This document shows positions 17,201 to 25,900 of a stretch of DNA of 64,000 nt, in pieces. The stretch is taken from positions 469,830 through 533,829 of the forward strand of contig JACKEY010000006.1 of NCBI GenBank assembly GCA_020632755.1, given 5' to 3'. The DNA is from Alphaproteobacteria bacterium (GTDB lineage: Bacteria; Myxococcota_A; UBA796; UBA2385). Every line of letters starts with the position of its first letter. Within the stretch, counting starts at the first letter, position 1. Made by a program: the position numbers and the translations under genes. The notes beneath the pieces are model-generated. The model did no database searches. It was not told the DNA's origin and was given only the letters and a program-made list of their open reading frames with translations.

Positions 17201-20191
17201 CGGCGGCCGGAAGTCGTAGACGCCGCCGCCCTCGGCCGCCAGGGTGCCGCCTGCGTCGGCCCGGGCTTCCCGCTCCAGCACCTCGGCCAGCAACCGTCCG
17301 GTCGGCAGGTCGCCGCCGGCCAGCTGTTCGGGCGTGCCCATGCCGGTCAGCTTCCCACCGCCGTTTCCGCCCTCGGGTCCCAGGTCCACGATCCAGTCCG
17401 CCGACTTGATCACGTCGACATCGTGCTCGATGACCACGACCGTGTTCCCGGCCTGGACCAGGGCGTCGAGGGCCTGGAGCAGGCGGTGCACGTCCGCCAT
17501 GTGCAGGCCGGTGGTCGGCTCGTCGAGCACGTACAGGGTCCGGCCGGTGGACCGCTTGTGCAGCTCGCTGGCCAGCTTGATGCGCTGCGCTTCCCCGCCC
17601 GACAGGGTCGTGCTGGGCTGTCCCAGGTGCACATAGGCCAGGCCGACCTGCTCCATCGTGGCCAGCACGCCGTGGATCTTGCGGTGGTTGCGGAAGAACC
17701 GGGCCGCTTCCGCGACGCTGGTGTCCAGCACGTCGGCGATGGTGCGGCCCCGGTAGCGCAGCTCCAGGGTCTCGGCGTTGAACCGCTTGCCGCCGCAGGC
17801 TTCGCAGGGGACCTCGACGTCCGACAGGAACTGCATCTCGATGGTCTTCACGCCCGCGCCTTCGCACTCCTCGCACCGGCCGCCCCCCTTGTCGGGGGCC
17901 ACGTTGAAGCTGAACCGGCTGGCGGTCCAGCCGCGGGCGCGGGCTTCGGGCAGCTGGGCGAACAGCTGGCGGATGGGGTCGAAGGCGTTGGTGTAGGTCG
18001 CCGGGTTGCTGCGCGGCGTGCGGCCGATCGGGTTCTGGTCGATGAACACGACCTTGTCGATGTGTTCGAGGCCCTCGATCGCGTCGTGCGGGCCAGGCAG
18101 GTCTTCGGCCCCGTGCAGGGCGGCCCGCGCCGCGTTGGTCAGGGTCTCGAGCACCAGCGAGCTCTTGCCGCTTCCGGACACGCCCGTGACGACGTTGAGG
18201 GCGCCCAGGCGGAAGCAGGCGTCCACGCCGGTCAGGTTGTGGGCGCGCGCGCCCTTGACCCACAGCTCGCCGGTGCCGGGGCGTCGGACGACGGGCACGG
18301 GGATGCGTTCTTCCCCCCGCAGGTAGCGGGCGGTCAGCGCCTGGGACTTCAGGAAGGCGCGCGGGCTGCCGCTGGCCACGACCTCGCCGCCCTCGCGGCC
18401 GGCGCCGGGACCGATCTCGAGCAGCTGATCGGCCCGGGCCATGGTCATGGCGTCGTGCTCGACCACCAGGATGGTGTTGCCCTTGTCCCGCAGCTCCTCG
18501 AGCGCGTCGAGCAATCGACCCTGATCCCGAGGGTGCAGGCCGATGCTGGGCTCGTCCAGGACATAGGTCACGCCCTGCAGGCCGGCGCCGACCTGGCTGG
18601 CCAGGCGGATGCGCTGGGCTTCGCCGCCCGACAGGGTCGCGGCGCTGCGGTCGATGCTCAGGTAGCCGAGCCCGACCTTGTCCAGGAAGGCCAGCCGGCT
18701 GCGCAGCTCGCGCAGGATGGGGTCACCGATCGAGCGGTCTTCCTCGCGCAGCTGGATGCCCTCGAAGAAGGCCACCGAAGCGACGATCGACATGGTCGAC
18801 AGCTCGGAGATGTTGCGGCCCTCGAAGCGCACGCCCAGGGCGATGTCGTTGAGCCGCCGACCCTGGCAGCGGGGGCAGGGGATCCGCCGGCGGAAGGCCT
18901 TGAGCCGCTTGAGCTGGCTGAACTTCCAGCAGTGCTGCACCATCGGCAGCAGGCCCCTCCACGACTGGGTCCGGGTGCTGGTGCGCGTCGAGCCGTCGTC
19001 CGCTTCGCGCGAGTGGGTGATCGTGAACCGCAGGTCGGGCTCGTCTTCGGGCGGTCCGAACAGCAGGGCTTCGGCCTGGTGGTCGGTCAGCTCGGACCAG
19101 GGGGGCGTGCCGGTCACGCCCAGGGACTCGGCGACGTGGCGCACCAGGGGGCGCGACAGGCTGCTGAACGGCAGCCGGCTGTCGTCCGGAGGCAGGGGCT
19201 TGAAGGCGTGGTCGTAGGGAGCCTGCGGATCCAGCAACAGGTCCAGGTCGAAGTCCTCGAGCCAGCCGATGCCGTTGCAGCCCCCACAGGCGCCCTGGGG
19301 GGCGTTGAAGCTGAACAGGCGGGGTTCCATCTCGGGGATGGAGACCCGGGGATGGTCGGGGCACGAGCGCTGGCTGGAGAAGGCGCGGTGTTCCTGTGTG
19401 GATTTGGCGTCACCATCGTCGTGGTCGATCAGCACGGTCACGACGCCGTTGCCCAGGCGCAGGCCGTGGGAGACCGCTTCGAGCAGCCGGGCCCGCTGGT
19501 CGGGCCGGGCGCGCAGGCGATCGACCACCAGCTCGATGGTGTGTTTCTCGTACCGGGCGAGCTGGATGTCGTCGGCGCCGTCGTCGAGCTGGCGGAGCTC
19601 GCCGTCGATCCGGGCCCGCAGGTAGCCGTCGGCCAGCGCGTCGCGCAGTTCCTTGCGGTACTCGCCCTTGCGGTCCTGGACGATGGGGCCCAGGACGTGC
19701 AGCCGTGCGCCGGGGGCGTCGCGCAGCACGGCGTCGGCGATCTGGCCCGGGGAGAGGGTGGCGATCTCGCGGTCGCACTTCGGGCAGTGCGGCGTCCCCA
19801 GCCGGGCCATCAGCAGCCGCAGGTGGTCGAGGATCTCGGTGATGGTGCCGACCGTCGACCGCGGGTTGCGGTTCACCGTCTTCTGGTCGATGCACAGGGT
19901 GGGGGACAGGCCGTCCACCCGCTCGACGCGGGGCTTCTCCATCTGGCCGAGGAACTGGCGCGCGTAGGCGGACAGCGACTCCATGAACCGCCGCTGGCCT
20001 TCCTGGTAGACGGTGTCGAAGGCGAGGGACGACTTGCCCGAGCCCGACAGGCCGGTGATCACCGTCAGCGCGTCGCGGGGGAGCTCGACGTCGACGCCCT
20101 TGAGGTTGTGTTCACGGGCGCCCACCACGCGGATCGCGTCGTGGGAGGCGGCGGCGCCGGGAGAAGACGCGGGCGGGGACTCGGGAGGCAT
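14234..20191 (-). CDS. uvrA: Double-length fused UvrA excinuclease subunit
   Basis: This predicted protein is about 1985 aa, roughly twice normal UvrA, from ATG 20191. Two complete UvrA units are joined near residue 1000. Four Walker A motifs (GLSGSGKSS near 46, GVSGSGKSS near 672, GPSGSGKTS near 1040, GVSGSGKSS near 1683), four LSGGEAQR or LSGGESQR signatures (near 518, 863, 1530, 1864) and four Walker B LDEP motifs all look intact. CxxC zinc-finger pairs occur in both halves (CEECEG...CEACGG and CPHCEG...CEHCGG). UvrA dimers find DNA lesions and load UvrB for nucleotide excision repair; here one chain could form the whole dimer. Fused double UvrA is known from Chlamydiae. A palindrome upstream may be regulatory. 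Confidence 0.92.
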   Translation of the reverse strand: MPPESPPASSPGAAASHDAIRVVGAREHNLKGVDVELPRDALTVITGLSGSGKSSLAFDTVYQEGQRRFMESLSAYARQFLGQMEKPRVERVDGLSPTLCIDQKTVNRNPRSTVGTITEILDHLRLLMARLGTPHCPKCDREIATLSPGQIADAVLRDAPGARLHVLGPIVQDRKGEYRKELRDALADGYLRARIDGELRQLDDGADDIQLARYEKHTIELVVDRLRARPDQRARLLEAVSHGLRLGNGVVTVLIDHDDGDAKSTQEHRAFSSQRSCPDHPRVSIPEMEPRLFSFNAPQGACGGCNGIGWLEDFDLDLLLDPQAPYDHAFKPLPPDDSRLPFSSLSRPLVRHVAESLGVTGTPPWSELTDHQAEALLFGPPEDEPDLRFTITHSREADDGSTRTSTRTQSWRGLLPMVQHCWKFSQLKRLKAFRRRIPCPRCQGRRLNDIALGVRFEGRNISELSTMSIVASVAFFEGIQLREEDRSIGDPILRELRSRLAFLDKVGLGYLSIDRSAATLSGGEAQRIRLASQVGAGLQGVTYVLDEPSIGLHPRDQGRLLDALEELRDKGNTILVVEHDAMTMARADQLLEIGPGAGREGGEVVASGSPRAFLKSQALTARYLRGEERIPVPVVRRPGTGELWVKGARAHNLTGVDACFRLGALNVVTGVSGSGKSSLVLETLTNAARAALHGAEDLPGPHDAIEGLEHIDKVVFIDQNPIGRTPRSNPATYTNAFDPIRQLFAQLPEARARGWTASRFSFNVAPDKGGGRCEECEGAGVKTIEMQFLSDVEVPCEACGGKRFNAETLELRYRGRTIADVLDTSVAEAARFFRNHRKIHGVLATMEQVGLAYVHLGQPSTTLSGGEAQRIKLASELHKRSTGRTLYVLDEPTTGLHMADVHRLLQALDALVQAGNTVVVIEHDVDVIKSADWIVDLGPEGGNGGGKLTGMGTPEQLAGGDLPTGRLLAEVLEREARADAGGTLAAEGGGVYDFRPPRARRRTQGGGGHTIELHGVRTHNLRGVDLRLPHGKLTVITGPSGSGKTSLAFDTLFAEGQRRYVEALSTYARRFLGRMDKPPLEKAEGLAPAIAIDQQASSHNPRSTVATVTELYDSLRLLYARVGHAHCPRCAHPVRAWSPSAVARDLQAAVDDAGWLLAPLPPGTRAGDLRAEGFTRWWDAARVGGGQPAAPEHAAEGAPTEPLDGTVDAAKRRTAERQLDELEPDAAVPGWLVIDRLRPSGADRQRLAEGVALAYGWGGERCVFVPRDGAARIYSRAASCPTHGRVLPEELQPRSFSFNSHVGACPTCDGLGRITTVDPELLLEKPDKPLLDAIDGRIKAGMFRSTRNRTLAKAVFKRFGTKWTDPVEAWGKGLRRAMLYGLDEDLEIKFTRKWGSSSTRIEETRRWPGMIPIIDGWDAKVSWLTREAPCHVCEGGRVRRPHLFVTIGSGDHPGGVPTADDGATPPGVSISGATAMTVAEAHAFWSELGLQGAEALIADQAITELLARLRFLDDVGLGYLTLDRAAHTLSGGEAQRIRLATQLGARLTGTIYVLDEPTIGLHPRDTERLLGTLRGLRDLGNTLVVVEHDPDVMWAADHLVDMGPAAGEHGGRIMAQGSPADVAAGGATATAAFLSGQRSIPVPATRRVAEHWLEPPAFTRNNLRDVTFRVPRGCLTVVTGVSGSGKSSLVLDSFAPWLEGELDTAAKRKRASVPDRLIVVDQRPISRSPRSCPATYADLFDPIRKLYADTPLAREQGWKAGMFSYNAKQGRCPHCEGRGAVLVEMHFLSDVWVPCEHCGGRRFQEQVLEAKWKGLSIADVLDLPAQDALDLFRNQRTLKRRIQALVDVGLGYLRLGQPVNTLSGGESQRLKLSKELAAPPRKHRGRGPVKETVFLLDEPTTGLHFTDVEKLLVVLQRLVDQGHTVVLIEHHLDVIRAADLVVDLGPEGGTEGGRIVAQGTPEALRDGWQQTGSWTGRALAGSSRG

Positions 20192-20226
20192 GGCGGGCGG
20201 GGTAACCGTCGGAGCAGGGAAGGGCA

Positions 20227-20241
20227 GGACAGAAACTGTCC
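20227..20241. promoter_or_regulatory. Perfect palindrome GGACAG-AAA-CTGTCC upstream of uvrA
   Basis: A 6-bp perfect inverted repeat with a 3-bp spacer lies 35 bp upstream of the uvrA start, between uvrA and the divergent START-like gene. It is a good candidate operator for a dimeric repressor. It does not match the Gram-positive (GAAC-N4-GTTC), E. coli (CTGT-N8-ACAG) or Geobacter LexA boxes, so no regulator is assigned. Confidence 0.4.
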
Positions 20242-20312
20242 GGTATTCGCGTTGCCGATCTGCTCGTAACTGGAGATGTGTCCAGGTGCCCCTGTGGCCC
20301 TCTCCCATCGGA

Positions 20313-20318
20313 TACGCT
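20313..20318 (+). promoter_or_regulatory. -10-like TACGCT for the START-like gene
   Basis: TACGCT lies 28 nt before ATG 20347, with CCGGAG as the likely Shine-Dalgarno just before the start. No -35 was recognised. Confidence 0.3.
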
Positions 20319-20346
20319 CGCCCCTCCCTACCTCCCCGGAGCCCCC

Positions 20347-20934
20347 ATGAGCGCCGCCGACGCCTTCCTGGACCGCGTGTTCACCCACCTCCCCGCGGTC
20401 CCTGCGAGTGGCTTCGACTACCGCACCTGGAACCACGCCGGCCGCCCGACGAACGAAGGCGTCGGGCTGATGCGGCTGACCGGCTTCGACCCCGAGAAGG
20501 TGGTCGCCAGCGTGCTCGACGTGGCCGCCTACCCGCGCGAGCTCTCGGCCGTGACCGAGACCCGGATCTCCACCAACCAGGGCGGTCGCCTCAACTACTA
20601 CCAGCGCATCCACGTGCCGGTGCTGGGTGACCTGCACATGCAGCTCAACCTCTACGACAAGGGCGAGCGGGACGGCTGGCGGCTGGTCGCCTGGGATCAG
20701 GACGACGCGGGCACCGCCGCCCTCGACCGCAACAAGGGCATCCGGTCCGACTACAACGTCGGCGCCTGGCTGATCCGCCCCGACGCCGTCGGCTACGCGC
20801 TGTCCTCCTCCCCCCGCAAGGACGACGTGGGTCGCCTCAAGTTCGCCGCGCTGACCAAGGGCGCCGACGCCGGCGCCGCCAAGATGCTCAAGGTCAACAT
20901 CGAGGGCATGGTCGCCTGGGCGCGGCGGCGCTGA
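20347..20934 (+). CDS. START/SRPBCC-like domain protein
   Basis: This predicted protein is 195 aa, starting at ATG 20347 with a CCGGAG Shine-Dalgarno. The order of elements fits a helix-grip (SRPBCC/START-like) fold: an early FDPEKVVASVLDVAAYPREL helix typical of the polyketide-cyclase/START family, alternating strands (LNYYQRIHVPVLGDLHMQLN, WRLVAWDQD), and a long C-terminal helix (MLKVNIEGMVAWARRR). No signal peptide or catalytic motif is seen; binding of a lipid or other hydrophobic ligand is the usual role. The EI24 membrane protein gene follows 2 nt downstream, so they form an operon. Confidence 0.65.
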   Translation: MSAADAFLDRVFTHLPAVPASGFDYRTWNHAGRPTNEGVGLMRLTGFDPEKVVASVLDVAAYPRELSAVTETRISTNQGGRLNYYQRIHVPVLGDLHMQLNLYDKGERDGWRLVAWDQDDAGTAALDRNKGIRSDYNVGAWLIRPDAVGYALSSSPRKDDVGRLKFAALTKGADAGAAKMLKVNIEGMVAWARRR

Positions 20935-20936
20935 CC

Positions 20937-21767
20937 ATGCAGGGCGGAACCACCCCGGAAGTGCTGTCCGGATCGGCCTTCCAGCGCTTCAGTCGCGGCT
21001 TCCGCTACCCCTTCCGGGGCTTCCGCTACCTGGTGGCGAACCCCGATCTGTGGGGGTGGGTGGCCGTTCCGGCCGCCATCAACCTGGCCCTGTTCGTCGT
21101 CACCCTGATCAGCTCCTGGCTCATCGCCCCGCGCATGCTCGGCGTGGTCTGGACCCGCCCGGAAGAAGGCCTGCTGCTGTTCGCCTGGTGGCTCACCGCC
21201 TGGCTCATCCGCCTGGCCCTGATGGGCATCATGGGCCTGGGGGTCTACCTGGCCGCTGGCGTGCTCTCCGCGCCCTTCAACGAGATCATCTCCGAGCGGG
21301 TGGAACAGCGCGAGCTGGGCGACGCGGCCGAGCCCTTCACCATGCAGGTCTTCCTGCGGGACACGGGCGTCAGCATCATCCACAGCCTGGGGGCGCTGTC
21401 GATCTACGCGGCCATCATGGCCCCGCTGCTGGTCATCAACCTGGTCCCCGGCGTGGGCAGCGCCATCTACATGGTGGTCAGCTGGGCCGTCTCCGGCTTC
21501 TTCCTGGCCCGCGAGATGACCGACGGCGTCACCAGCCGACGGCGCATGTCCTTCATGGCGAAGTTCCGCATCGTGCGGCAGCACCTGGCCCTGATGGAAG
21601 GCTTCGGCGTCGCGACCAACATGCTGCTGTGGATCCCGCTGGTGAACTTCCTCTGCATGCCCGTGTCGGTCATCGGGGGCACGCTGCTGTACATCGACCT
21701 CGAGCGCGCGGGCGTCGTCCCGGCCCGCCGCCGCCTGCCGCAGAGCGATCACCCGGTCCGCTCCTGA
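20937..21767 (+). CDS. EI24/CysZ-like integral membrane protein
   Basis: This predicted protein is 276 aa beginning 2 nt after the START-like gene. It has the EI24-family pattern: an N-terminal cytoplasmic SRGFRYPFRGFRYLVANPDLW motif, four to six transmembrane segments (about 40-62, 85-112, 150-190) and the characteristic amphipathic segment APFNEIISERVEQ after the second hydrophobic region. In E. coli the family member CysZ imports sulfate; most deltaproteobacterial members are uncharacterised. There is no sulfate-assimilation gene next to it, so I do not assign transport of sulfate. Confidence 0.75.
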   Translation: MQGGTTPEVLSGSAFQRFSRGFRYPFRGFRYLVANPDLWGWVAVPAAINLALFVVTLISSWLIAPRMLGVVWTRPEEGLLLFAWWLTAWLIRLALMGIMGLGVYLAAGVLSAPFNEIISERVEQRELGDAAEPFTMQVFLRDTGVSIIHSLGALSIYAAIMAPLLVINLVPGVGSAIYMVVSWAVSGFFLAREMTDGVTSRRRMSFMAKFRIVRQHLALMEGFGVATNMLLWIPLVNFLCMPVSVIGGTLLYIDLERAGVVPARRRLPQSDHPVRS

Positions 21768-21788
21768 GCCCCTGCGGGGGCAGCGCCT

Positions 21789-22706
21789 TCAGGTCCCCGT
21801 GAAGTTGAACGGGAAGTTCACGGGGACCACCTTGCCCGGCTTGGGCTTGGGGAAGGTCATGCCCGCCACCTGGTCGACGATGCAGGTCTCGACCGGCTGG
21901 TTGCCCATGCTGGACTCGCGCATGCGCACGCCGGTGACGGAGCCGTCGCCCTCGATGATGAACCGCACGACGACCTTGCCCTTGAGCGCCGGGTTGCGCA
22001 TCAGCTCGCGCTGGTAGCAGGTGCGGATCGGCCCCATCTGGGACTGGATCGCCACCTGGATCTCGGCGCGCGACAGGGCCTCGGGGTCGGCGTTGGACGG
22101 CAGGCTCTCGTCGATGGCCATGACGACGGTCTTGGGGCCCTCGGCCTGGGCGGCCGCTGCGCTGGGGTCGATGTCGCCCAGGGTCTGCGCGACCTCGGCG
22201 CCGCTGCGGACGGACCCGAGGGCCAGGGCCGTTCGTGGTTGCTTGTCGTCTTCGCGCTTCGCCTCCAGCCACTCCCCGGCCGGCGGCATGTCGGTGATGG
22301 TGCGGCCGACCACGGCGGTGAGCAGGGTGGCGGCCGCACCTACGTTCTCGCGGCCCCGGGCCAGCAGGATGCGGGAGCCGTCCTTGCGCACGGCCACGAG
22401 CTCTTCGGGTCGGCCCTCCCAGGCCTGGGCCCGCTGGATGGCCTGGATGGTGGCCATCGGGATCATCTCTTCGCGCGGCGGCGAGGTGGTCCAGACGGCG
22501 AGCAGGGTCCACGTCGTGGCGTCCATCACGACCCGATCGGGCCAGGCCGTGAACGGCGCTTCTTCGGCGGCGCCCGTATCGTCCGGCGTGAACCACATCG
22601 GATCCTCGGCCTCGGCGGTGCCACAGGCCGGGGCCAGCAGCAGGAGGCCGAGAGCGGCGAGCAGCCTCGGCGAGGCGGTCGATCGGGACACGGAGCGAGG
22701 GATCAT
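21789..22706 (-). CDS. Lipoprotein with AgmX/PglI-type TonB-like C-terminal domain
   Basis: This predicted protein is 305 aa from ATG 22706. A type II signal peptide ends at LAPAC (Cys near residue 28). The central region (about 40-200) is of unknown fold. The last 90 residues form the domain often found at the end of myxobacterial AgmX/PglI gliding-motility proteins: an IRTCYQRELMRNPALKGKV start, an IEGDGSV turn, then ETCIVDQVAGMTFPKPK with a conserved Cys pair. The fold is TonB-like. Family members act in envelope transport or motility complexes, but the partner is not nearby here. A TACTGT box lies 6 nt before the ATG, so the mRNA may be leaderless. Confidence 0.78.
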   Translation of the reverse strand: MIPRSVSRSTASPRLLAALGLLLLAPACGTAEAEDPMWFTPDDTGAAEEAPFTAWPDRVVMDATTWTLLAVWTTSPPREEMIPMATIQAIQRAQAWEGRPEELVAVRKDGSRILLARGRENVGAAATLLTAVVGRTITDMPPAGEWLEAKREDDKQPRTALALGSVRSGAEVAQTLGDIDPSAAAAQAEGPKTVVMAIDESLPSNADPEALSRAEIQVAIQSQMGPIRTCYQRELMRNPALKGKVVVRFIIEGDGSVTGVRMRESSMGNQPVETCIVDQVAGMTFPKPKPGKVVPVNFPFNFTGT

Positions 22707-22712
22707 GCGCAC

Positions 22713-22718
22713 ACAGTA
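22713..22718 (-). promoter_or_regulatory. -10-like TACTGT for the AgmX-like lipoprotein (leaderless candidate)
   Basis: On the minus strand TACTGT is followed by 6 nt (GTGCGC) and the ATG at 22706. A start point on the ATG is the natural reading. No -35 seen. Confidence 0.35.
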
Positions 22719-22905
22719 GCGAGGAGTTCGGCGGCGGCAAAGGGCCGCCACACGCCGGACCGTCCAGGGGAGGGGACCGGCGGGACCAGGGGCGAACCGG
22801 GGAAGCCGTCGTTTCTGGGCCCGCGCTCCGGACCCTCGACCGGCCCGACCGCTTCCCCCAGGGCAGAGGACGCCGCGCTGGGCCGCGGCGTGCAGCGTCT
22901 GCAGC

Positions 22906-25900
22906 TCAACGCGTGGGTCGCGACCGCCGACGCCCGAGGCCCAGCAGCCCCAGCGCGCCCAGCATCCAGGCCAGCGGCGTCGAGGAGCGTGCACCGGTCG
23001 TGCTGCAGCCGCCCTTGTCCCCGCCGCCTTCGCCGTCGACGACACCGTCGTCGCTGCCGCCGTCGGTGCCGCCGTCGGTGCCCCCGTCGGCGCCGCCGTC
23101 GGTGCCGCCGTCGGTCCCCCCGGAGTCCGCGCCGCCGTCGGTGCCGCCGTCGGTGCCGCCCCCGTCGCCGTCCACCCCGTCGCAGTCGGAGTCGATGCCG
23201 TCGCCGGCGACGTCTTCGGCGTGGGGCCCGATCTCGGGATCGCCGTCGTCGCAGTCCTCGCCGCCGTAGGCGTCGCTGTCGCTGCCGTCGCCGTCGGCGT
23301 CGTAGTCGCTGTCCTTGCCGCAGTCGCCGTCGATGCCGTCGTACCAGGTCTCGCCGGCGCCGTAGTAGATGCCGGCGTCGGTGTCGTCGCAGTCGGTGCC
23401 GCCGTAGTCTTCGGCGGCCTGACCGTCGCCGTCGGCGTCGTAGTCGTCGTCGCGCTGGCAGTCGCTGTCGACGCCGTCGTACCAGGTGTCGGGGGCCTCG
23501 TAGTAGACGCTGGCGTCGGCATCGTCGCAGTCGGTGCCGCCGTAGTCCTCGGCGGTGTGGCCGTCGCCGTCGGCGTCGTAGTCGTCGGCCCCGTCGCAGT
23601 CGCTGTCGATGCCGTCGTACCAGGTCTCGGCGGCGCCGCCGTACACGCTGGCGTCGGTGTCGTCGCAGTCGGTGCCGCCACCGGCCGGGGTGGCGTCGCC
23701 GTCCCCGTCGGCGTCGAAGTCGTCGGCCCCGTCGCAGTCACTGTCGATGCCGTCGTACCAGCTGTCCGTCGCCCCGACGTACACGTCGGCGTCGGTGTCG
23801 TCGCAGTCGTCGCCGCCCCAGGCATCGCTGTCGCTGCCGTCACCGTCGGCGTCGTAGTCGCTGTCGCCCGCACAGTCGCCGTCGACGCCGTCGTACCAGG
23901 TCTCGTCGGCGCCCGGGAAGGCCGTGGCGTCGGTGTCGTCGCAGTCGTCGCCGCCCCAGGCATCGCTGTCGTGGCCGTCCGCGTCTGCGTCGTAGTCGCT
24001 CTCGCCGTCGCAGTCGCCGTCGACGCCGTCGTACCAGGTCTCGGCCGCGAAGGGGTGGATCGACGCGTCGCTGTCGTCGCAGTCGGTCCCGCCGTCGACC
24101 ACGGTGCTGTCGTAGCCGTCGCCGTCGACGTCGGTCAGGTCGCCGTCTTCGCAGTCCTGGTCGATGCCGTCGTAGGGCGTCTCGTCGGCATCGGGGTGGA
24201 TGGACGCGTCGCCGTCGTCGCAGTCGGTCGCCTCGGCGGCGTAGCCGTCGGGCAGGTCGCAGGCCGCGGTGGTGGTGTCCGCGTCGCCGTAGCCGTCGCC
24301 GTCCGCGTCGGCGTACCAGGTGGCGGCGTCGGAGGCGTCGTCTTCGTCCACGAAGCTGTCGCAGTCGTTGTCGACGTCGTCACAGACCTCGGTGGCGTCG
24401 GGGTGCACATCGGCGTCCCCGTCGTCGCAGTCGACGTTGCTGTAGTAGCCGTCGCCGTCGCTGTCGGAGATGGCGGCGTCGAAGCCACCGTAGGCCCCGA
24501 TGTCCGAGCGGCTGCCGTCCGGGTCTTCGTAGACCGGGTTGCCCGCGTCGATCAGCGCCGAGCCCGACGCCAGGATCAGGTCGTCGTCGCCGCAGTCCCC
24601 GTTGAGGGTGTAGGCGGTGAAGCCCGGCGAGTCGAACAGGTTGCCGGTACCGAGCGAGCTGGTCGACAGGGTCCCGGCCAGGTCCGTGCCCGAGTTGCTG
24701 TACCAGTCGTTGTAGGTGAAGTCGCTGTAGGTCGCCGTGCTGCTGTCGTTGCCGTACACCCCGTCGCCGTCGACCGTGTACGCCACGACGTTGTTCACGA
24801 AGCTCGTGTAGGTGCTCCGCAGGAACAGGCCACCGCCGTAGTAGTTCGCGTCGTTTCCGATGACGGTGTTGTTGATGAACTCGTTGTTGCTGTTGCCGTA
24901 CAGGTAGAGACCGCCGCCGCTGTGCTCGGCTTCGTTCTCCATGAAGACGTTGTTCGTCCACTCGTCGGTGCCGCCGCGGGTGTTGTACGCGAAGGCCGCA
25001 CCGCCGTGGTACGCGGTGTTCCCGCAGAACCAGTTGTTCTTCACCCACAGATCCTGGGTGTTGTACAGGTAGACCGCGCCGCCGTAGTAGTTGCCGCCGC
25101 CCTCGTCGGCCGCGTTGCCCTCGAAGACGTTCTCGCTCAGCTCGAGCTGGTCGACGTTGTAGGCATACAGCGCGCCACCGTACTGGTAGGCCCCGTTCCC
25201 CTCGAACCGCACGTCCTCGATCAGCAGATCGTAGCCGGTGCTGTTGTAGGGATAGTGGTAGACGGCACCGCCGTGGCGGTTCTGTGAGCTGTTGTCCGTG
25301 AAGTCGACCTCGGTCAGCCAGATGTCGCCCTTGTTGTACGAGTAGATCGCGCCGCCGTGGTAGTAGGCGGCGTTCTGGTCGAAGGTGGTCGTCGAGATGG
25401 CCAGGCCGGTCCAGACGTCGGCGCTGACGGCGCCGCCGTAGCCGCGGTAGGCCAGGCCGTTGAGGAAGGTCGACCCCGTGATGGTGGCGTCGCTGTACAG
25501 GTCGAACAGCGCGATGGAGCCGCCGTATTCGCGGGCCCAGCTGTCGGTGAAGGTCGAGCCGTCCACGCTCAGGCTGGCGTAGTAGTACTCGTAGATCGCG
25601 CCGCCGTGGCCGTTCGTGGCGGTGTTGCCGGTGAACTCGCTGTCGAGCACGGTCAGGTCGCCGTACTGGCGCAACATCACGGCGCCGCCGCTGTACCGGG
25701 CGGTGTTGTCGTCGAAGGTGGCGCCGTCCAGGGTCACCTCGTTGTCGTAGTACCCGTAGATCGCGCCGCCATGGTAGGCGCTGTTCTCGCTGAAGCTGCT
25801 GCCGTCCACGGTGAGGTCGGCGCTCGTGTACAGATAGATCGCGCCGCCGTTGTAGCCGTCGGACTCACGGCTCATGCTGTGCCCGGTGAAGTCGTCCCCC

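Noticed and set aside
20227..20241. Assignment of the palindrome as a LexA box
   Set aside because: It does not match any LexA consensus I know; kept as a candidate operator only.
14399..20269. A 1956-codon open frame antisense to uvrA
   Set aside because: It mirrors the codon structure of uvrA on the other strand, has no recognisable domain and is Gly/Ala/Arg/Gln-biased; it is a GC-rich shadow.
23170..24470. Regular repeats that could suggest a CRISPR array
   Set aside because: Unit length is about 120-135 bp, in frame, and encodes MopE-type DCDD motifs; there are no cas genes.
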